A DNA stretch of 64,000 bases from NCBI RefSeq assembly GCF_030867145.1, contig NC_134434.1, positions 6,262,001 to 6,326,000 on the forward strand, given 5' to 3'. The translations under genes and the position numbers were made by a program. This stretch comes from Opisthocomus hoazin (lineage: Eukaryota; Chordata; Aves; Opisthocomiformes; Opisthocomidae). The stretch's first letter is position 1; the number at the start of each line of letters is the position of its first letter. Positions 56,701 to 64,000 of this stretch are shown here, one piece after another. The notes under the pieces are model-generated. The model was given only the letters and a program-made list of their open reading frames with translations, searched no databases and had not been told where the DNA came from.

Positions 56701-59700
56701 CACGTTGGGCTGTCGTGACTAATAGGATATTGTTCTGGAAGAGGAAAAAATAGAATGCAGAAGTCCATATTAATTACAAGCTGAACAGAGTTTGAGGCTA
56801 TAAATCTGAACTCTCGTGACAGCAGATACATTGAAGAGTCTTCCACATTCATTGTAGTGGGGGAATTATTCGCTCACGAAGCCCACATGAGGGAAGCAAC
56901 CTGCAAATATGGAAATTTCTCCATTGAAATAAGAAAAGGGAAGGGGGAGCAGCTCCCATTGGAGCACTAATTCATAAATAGTACATTGAAATGAGCTCCA
57001 CTTAACTAAATATTGCTGTCTGTTGATCTCATTTCTAATTCTTAGACTTTGTTGTTTCAAATACCATTTTTTTTTGTGCTCTAGCTGAAAAGGGATACCG
57101 AGATTATGAGAACCACGTCCCACGTGATGCTGGCTGAACGTGTACCCTCTGGACTTTGACCAAAGGCCCTGCGCCTAATCAAAATACTACATTTTATGTG
57201 AAATGCTCTTTTTTTTTTCCAGCTAGAAGTCTCAGTGGAACAGATGTAAAGCCTAAATGGTAGCTTCTTTGTTTTTTTTGGAAAAAAAAACGTATCCTAG
57301 GTAGGTGGCAGGTTTTTGCTGGTGTAAAATTAACCCGTAAGCAGCGCGAGACTCGCCTTGGTTGTGCAATGTGCAGTTTGCCTCGTCAGCACCACCTCAG
57401 CTTCTCCCCATGAACGCGCTCCCATGACATCGGCGCTTGGCAAGGGCAGGCTTCGCAAGAGCACGGCGAGCAAAGCTGTGGCACGGTCAGCGAGGTGCAA
57501 GCCTGGCAAAGCCTAGTCTAGGAGCAGACACAGCCCATTCCAGTTTGAGCTGTTGATTTATTGATTTATTTTTTTAAGGAGACCATGCTGAATTACTCTT
57601 TCCCCATGTTGCATGTGCTGCCTGCTCTGCTAAACCGCTTACGTGACGGAGGTGCCTGTGTCCTTACTTTGGGTTAAGAGGAGTCAAATGTTTGTAAAGG
57701 TTTAAAAGCTTCATGCAGTGCAATGCTGGAGGAATGAACCAGCATGAGGAAAAAAGAAAACCAACTAGTTGGGGTATAAAGTATTAGGCTAGAAATGTCT
57801 GACGTAAGCCAAACCTCTGCTCTGTACAGCTGAGCGAGAGGGAACCAGTATACCCAGTCAAGACTCTCCAGTTGCTGTGTTTTGTTTCCCGCTCCCTCTG
57901 CGTTGCACTGTCGACGTGTTTGCTTGCAACGATGCTGGACTGTGCAGGGAAGGAGCTCTCACCTCCCCAGGCAGCAACACTGGGGGTGCAAAAACCAGAG
58001 AGTGCATGGTGGGGTGCCGTGTCCCCATGTAACGACAGCCAGCGACGTGCTGGTCGGGGCAGCAGCTCCGTGGTGCTAAGCAGGCTGCTCGGCAGGGACT
58101 GGAAGACACAAGCATTTAAAAGCTCAAACTGGAGAAGTAATTACAGTAATAAAAGCGATAAGTTGCAGGGGAAAAGGAGCAAAGAGCTGTTTTCTCCTCC
58201 CAGCTGAAAGTTTAGGTTTGTCACTGCCACAGTAAGTGTTGCTCATTTATTACTTTCATCACCAAAAAGTGGAGCTTCCTTTGGGGTGAATTCCCTCCCA
58301 TGACACATACACAAGCTGCTAAGGTGAAGCAAATGATGCTCAATTAAAACCACAGGAGTAATTTGGAGAGATGAGACACTTCATTCCTCCAAGAGTATTG
58401 GCATCGATGGAACACAATTACCTTCGATGTCATATGGCAGAGTTGCAATTTCTGTGTACTGTGGTTGCAATAACACAAGATGACTAAAAAGTTGCGCTTT
58501 TTTTTCCGCCAAACAACACATGCATTTGATGTCACTTGTCCATTTTCTGTTGCTGAGAGGAGCCATGACAACACCTATAGAAGCCTCTCAGAAAAGGCTT
58601 TTAAAACAACACATCTGAAACAAGCTCCAATCCCTTTTTTAAGTTGGAAAAAGAAAAATATTGTGGGAGCTTTGGTAGCAGGGGAGTGGGAACGCACTTG
58701 CAGCCCTTCTCCGTGCACGCCCTTGGAGGACGGCAGTGTCCGTCACGCTGATCGTTGGGCATGGTCGCGATTCCCAACCCTTTCCCATGGGGTTCCCTGC
58801 CTTCCCCCCCATGAGTTTGCATTTCTAATGCTTGGCCTGCCCACAGGTTTCCAGCTCCTAAGGCAAAGCTCTGCATCCCTGCTCCCATCTCACCGGGAGC
58901 TAAAGCACCCGTGGGCAGTGCTCGCTGGGCAGGTCACAGCTTCCCAATGGCAGCGGGTGGCACAGGGAATCCCAAGTAAGGGAAGGGGGTAGGAACCGGA
59001 GCACGCAGGTGTCCTTTACCACGGTCACGCACATTTTGGGGGACGCTTGGTGCATTGTATGAGTTTTGCAGCCTGGCCACCAGCAGCAGCGTCAGTATAT
59101 AAAGTGTTGAGTCAGTCTCCGGTGGCTGGAGAAGTTGCAGGAGCGTTCTTTTAATTTTAGGCATGGACAGAGCTATAATTAAAAAAAAAAGTTTCATTAC
59201 CTGTAGAGTTACTTAGCTCCCTTCCTTAGTTGCTCAGTTCCCTTCCTTAGGGCCTGCCAGGGAACAGTTTAAGAGAAGAGCATTATCTGCTAGAGCGGTG
59301 TTAGCAGGAAAGCAGGACTAGGACCCTGGAGCCGTGCCACGTTGGATACTATGCTCTGCAGTGGTGGAGCGGTGAGGGCCATTCAGTGCAATTTCCATAT
59401 CTACTCATTGTGCAAAAAGTTCTGGGTTTTTTTGCTTTTGTCTTCCAAATCCACAATGTTCTGAATGTTGACAAGTGTGAATGGAAAAGCGTCTTCTGCT
59501 CGGTAATCGTGGCTCAGTAAAAAGCTAGTTGGAGAGGGGAAGTCGGAGACCCTCGCTTGTGAGGCTTTCTTTTGCCTCAAACCCCAAATTAAAGCTATCC
59601 TTCCTTTTAAGCCAGAAATTCCAAACACCCAGTTGATGTTTCAGAGGGTTCATCCCACCAATGAAAGTCTCTGGGGTGCTAAAGCACTTCTGAGTCATCT

Positions 59701-62700
59701 TTACTTCGGAGATGTTGCAAACAGATGCTGAACGTCCTTTATGGAGGCTCCAAGAAGCCGCTGGTGCATCTTGGTCTGCTGGTGCTAGCAAAGCTTTGGC
59801 TGAACATCGCTTGGGGTTTGCATCCCATAGTCAAGTAGGGGCCTGAATTTCCATGAGCGTGGTGGGAGCAGCATCTGGCTGCATCAGGAGAGCGGTTCGG
59901 GGCAGGAGCTACTCAGGCTACTTTCCCCCTCAAAGTCGCCGTAGGAGCAGTGGCCATGGCTTAGTGGGCTGCTGCGAAAAGCTGAGTGCGGTGGAGCCTG
60001 AGGAGCGTTGTGCAAACAGCCGGAGGGAGCAGCCTCTGCAGCTGAGATACAGAGTTTCGTATTTGTAAGGAAGACTGCAGAGAGAGAAATCATTTTTTCC
60101 CCCTGTTTGAACAGGAAAACTTCACCAAGCGGAGCTGATCCAGTTTCTTGCTGTTGTTGTTTTGTTAGCCTACTTAGCTTGCCATTTTATAATCGAGGCT
60201 AGATTTTCCTAGCCTGCACCCAAGCAGATCAAAAATCGTTAGCAGAACTGAAGCCCAAGCAGCATCCACTTTTGCTGCACTCAGATGAAACCAGTGTCAA
60301 GAAAAAAACCCCAAACCAGTAGAAGTTGCAGATGAGAATGCCAAAGATAAGGCAGCAATAGAAAACAAGTACAGGAGTCAACACTGTGTCTGCAGTAAGA
60401 AGCCTTTAAGGAAGGCTGAATCAGCATGGACTTGGTAGCTGCTTTTGAAGGAGAGTCTTTTTCTAAACAAAAATGTGTAATTGCACTCAGTGAAACAATG
60501 CTTACCAGTGCCCAGTGGCCTCAGAGCATCATCTGGCCGTTCTTCTGCAGCGGTCCCAGGGCACATGCTTTTGTACTTGTTTTCATCGTGCAGTGGGGTC
60601 TGGTCCTGAAGTTCCTCAGGTGTGTGTTTTCAGCAGGGCTTGTCTGAGACTGAAGCAACAAGTTGTATTATAAAAATTACAGCTTCACTCCATGTTATCG
60701 TTCCTCTTAAGAATGTTTATTGCCTCTCCAGTAGTTCAAGGTCAGATATAGAAAACGACTCAAAGAAGTCTTTTGTTGTTCTGACAGCTCTGAAGTAATG
60801 GAAGTCCCCGTTTGGCAAAGACAAACCTTGCCAAAGTACCAGCATGGAAAGAAAGGGAGAAAGAAAATTTTAAAGGGAAACCCAGCACTGGTTACTGGGT
60901 TTCTTTCCCTGGGCTTGCTCCACTGTATCTGCTCTCATCAAATCCCAGCATCTCCCATCTCTCACCTGCGGGAGCCCCAGTAAGAGCCCGCTAGACTTGC
61001 ATGCTCACGCAAGTCCCTGCGTGTCGGAGGTGAAGCGTTCACCTAAAAAACAGAGCACGTGAGCTGAGAAGGGTTTGTGCAGCGCCTAGCACTGCCCTTG
61101 GCACCAGCTCCTTGTTCCTGGGGCACCTCTCCAGTGCTGGCAGCTGGCACCCGTTTAGAGGCACACTTTCCAGCTTTGATTTCAACACAGCCCTTTCTTC
61201 CTAGGGCTGCTTTCATTGCCTACAATTAGGGTCTCCACTGCTGCAAAAGTACGAAGAAATAAAACCCACATTTGGCTTTGGAAGGACCAGAGTTGATTTC
61301 TTCTTTCAGCTAGCTGATCCTTTTAAAAAGGAACTGCCAGCCTGTGATCATAGCCTTTATGCCCGCTACCGCCCAGGGGTTAAAGCACAGATATGTGACA
61401 TTTAGTGTAGTTTTATTCAAGGAGTTAAACACCTGTAGGAGCTGAGAACAGCTGTCCCCCTTCTTCCAGTTAGATGCATCATGAAGGAGGAGTCAGGGAC
61501 TTCACATGCCATTATCAAAACGCCAAACCCTCTTTGGGCAAAGCTGCATCTTAAGTACATTTAAGCACTGAGCCTCAGCATTTAGCAAAAATGCCTCAGC
61601 AGAAGCACAAGCCACAGCACAGGGCTTTTGGCAGCCCTGATGGGTCCCTGGAGCTGCAGTGGCTCACGCCAGCCCCTGCAGAAGGCAGCCGGGATCAGGC
61701 CGGCTGGGACTCTGTGCTGTTAGTGGCATGCAGAGATCTGAGCTTGCTTTCCAGCCCTGCGTAGGTTTTGGAGCTAGCAACAGGGCAGGGAAGCTAGTTT
61801 TCATCCTAGGCTTGACCACCACTGAAGTTTCGGACATGGAGATGGAGACTTAACCTGCAGTCCCCTCTTGCAGGTTTGCTTCTCTGAACAGTGAGATGCT
61901 GATGGTTAATGCAGAAGCTCACTCCCAAGCAGACCTCAGTACTTAACCGTACTAATTAAATGTTTTCCAAAACCACAAGATCGACCTTCACTGCATGCCC
62001 ACAGATTTTTCTCTCGTTTAACAAGCACAGGGTTGACAGAGTAGCCTATTAAAGAAGAAGAAAGGCAATGCTCTAGATACTGTTGTTTTTCAACCTGTTC
62101 CAAAATGTTTTCTCTTTTTTGACTACAAGAGATGGAAATCACAATCCCCTAATAACCTACCGGGAGAAACCAGACCGGAGACAAGGAGTGCTTGGCTCAA
62201 ATAAAGCACAAAGTCTGATAAAATAGTGAACATACTTAAACCTGAAGTTTACGCAGGTATCTGTGCAATGAGCCATGACAGCCGTTATATGTACAGGTAC
62301 TTAGGTAACCAGAGAGCCATTCTATGTGGCAAAGTGTTGTCCTTTGGGAGATACCCTCTAGAAAAAATAAAGGCAATTAACATAGACTCTGACTTTCTTT
62401 ACCTTTCCCAAGGACACTGGCAATTTGCTCATTGCTAATAAAACTTGGAACATCTCTACCGAGAACTTGAATTCCTGCCAAGGAATCAGTTTTATAAATT
62501 AGCTAAAAGGCCGGATCGGTGCGGTGCGCTGCATGAAAGGACGTCGCAAAACAGCCCTCCGACAGAGCAGCATCTGAACTGGAGGGAGAGCCCAAAATAG
62601 TCCCTGGCAGCTGGGGAGGGTGACACAGACGCCGCATTCAAAGATGATTAGTAGTAAGTCGCTTTCTGGAGTTGAGGAAGGCTGAATTTGCAGCAGGCAC

Positions 62701-64000
62701 CTTGGCAGAGAGAGGGGCCTCTGGGCTTGCACCTCGCGGGGTCTTTGCAGGGTGACAGTATGGGAACGTGCCCTTGCTGGTAGCCACCCGAGCTAGGCAG
62801 CACCGCAGGCATCCTCGTAGCATAACTTCAGTTTCATTCATGTCATTAGGCAGCTTCCTTTAGAGCTAAGCATGTGATTTTTTTTTTCCTCCTCTCTTTT
62901 TTTTTCTTCCCGTTAAAAACATTTGGTACTTCCCCCGCAAGAAATCAGAAGCTTTATGTCTGATAAGAGACTGGAACAGCTTCCTGCAGTAGGAGAGCGT
63001 TCCTCCTCCCGCTCTTCCTGCGCCGACCTCAGAACAATGCCAGCGCTTCCAGCGTCAACAGGCATTTGCTTCACCTTGTAGCATGCTCATTTAGGGCCCA
63101 TCCTGCACAAGCATCTCCCCAGCCAGCACCTCCTGCAAGGAAGGAGAGGGCTGTTTTTTCCAGGAGCTTGCTTTAAAAAGGCATTGCCGCAGCTGAAAGG
63201 CAAGGAGCAATCTGGGAGATTGAATCAGAGCCGATGCAGAGCAGCTGTAGCCAAGCAGGGCCCTCATTTGGACGAGTGGGGTCTGGAGAATTTTTTTTCT
63301 TTCCCCTTAGAAGAGAAGCTAAATAGCTGTGGGTTTTTTTTCATGCTCTGATCTTGAAGCTGCTTGTGCATGTGCTAAACTTGGAGCGTATGAGTCCTTT
63401 TGCAGGGGTCAGTGGGACTGAATGTGCTTGCAGTTGAGCACACGCATAAGAATTTACAAGGCTGGGGATGTATTTTGTCCTGGTTGCTAAGTAGGATGGA
63501 CATTATGGATCCGCATAGATGATTTATACTACCTTGCTTTCTCTTGGTTTCTTTTTTTCCCATTTCTGCTTAGCTGTTCTTGCAACTTAGAAAGCAGGCT
63601 CGTATTTGCGAGTGTGTATGTCTATAACCGAAACTAGGCTTGAAGCTCGCACAGGGAGTTCTATGGAGGCTTTGACAGAAAGGCTTATAAAGAGAGTTTT
63701 GTATTTACAGCTCCTGATTTAGAAAGCTGGGTGGAGAGATGTAACCTGATGGGATTTGATCCACGTGGACATACGTGGATAGAAAAAAATATGCCCAGAT
63801 GTGTCAGGGGCACTTTACTGGGGGGAAAAAGGACAAGACTTGCTGTCTTCTGCCACAGTACTGTGTCCTAATGCATTTCTTCAAAGCGTTTTCCAAACTG
63901 AAATAAGATTGCATGATAAAAACTGGGGAAAGGCTTTTGTTTTGACATACTGCTTGCTTTACTTCATTGTATGACGTACAAGCAAGTGTATGCTCTTAGC
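53780..64000 (+). other. MAP2K6: MAP2K6 intron 1 (continues past the window)
   Basis: From the donor at 53780 to the window end I found no sequence matching MAP2K6 exon 2 (expected to continue GKKRNPGLKIPK). The first few hundred bases are still CpG-island, then a T-rich array, then ordinary mixed sequence with no CR1 recognised. Noncoding regulatory elements could be present but cannot be called by eye. Confidence 0.65.
54543..54778. repeat. (TTTTA)-type low-complexity array
   Basis: About 236 bp of TTTTA, CTTTA and TCTTA units flanked by T runs at both ends, directly after the CpG island. Confidence 0.92.

Noticed and set aside
57210-57260. A polypyrimidine-CAG acceptor in MAP2K6 intron 1 as possible exon 2
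   Set aside because: The sequence after it does not continue GKKRNPG in any frame and soon meets stops.

Overview
This window is bird nuclear DNA. The evidence is at least fourteen copies or fragments of the avian/reptilian CR1 LINE, most ending in ATTCTGTG-type octamers, together with compact introns and two CpG islands. Two protein genes are present, arranged head to head. A complete ABCA5 gene lies on the minus strand. The first exon of what is almost certainly MAP2K6 lies on the plus strand.

ABCA5 (minus strand) has its stop codon at 4118-4120 and its start codon at 33261-33263. I traced 38 coding exons by hand from GT/AG splice sites and unbroken codon phase. They total 4947 nt, which encodes 1648 residues plus a stop; human ABCA5 is about 1642 residues (recalled from memory). 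Every exon junction keeps frame and no internal stop was found, so the gene looks functional. The protein is a full ABC transporter: TM1, a first extracellular loop, six further TM segments, NBD1, a second TM/extracellular unit, NBD2 and a short tail. The 3' UTR probably runs down to a poly(A) signal at 779-784. The untranslated first exon most likely lies in a CpG island at about 36.5-38.3 kb.

The intergenic region, about 38.3-53.2 kb, holds CR1 copies, a large G-rich minisatellite and sequence with no recognisable gene. A second CpG island (53.2-54.5 kb) carries ZNF143-like and NRF1-like motifs. It contains a short coding exon, MSQSR plus one base, followed by a strong splice donor. ABCA5 and MAP2K6 are also neighbours in mammals, with divergent promoters, which supports the call. 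The rest of the window to 64000 is read as MAP2K6 intron 1; no second exon was recognised.

The most unusual structures are not genes. A composite local duplication copied the end of an ABCA5 exon and its splice donor into the neighbouring intron. Simple repeats lie directly against ABCA5 splice sites. Four unrelated tandem arrays are packed within about 4 kb of the ABCA5 5' end. Several CR1 copies keep an ORF2 tail whose stop codon lies inside the terminal octamer. I found no evidence of a previously undescribed gene system, tRNA, rRNA or CRISPR array.
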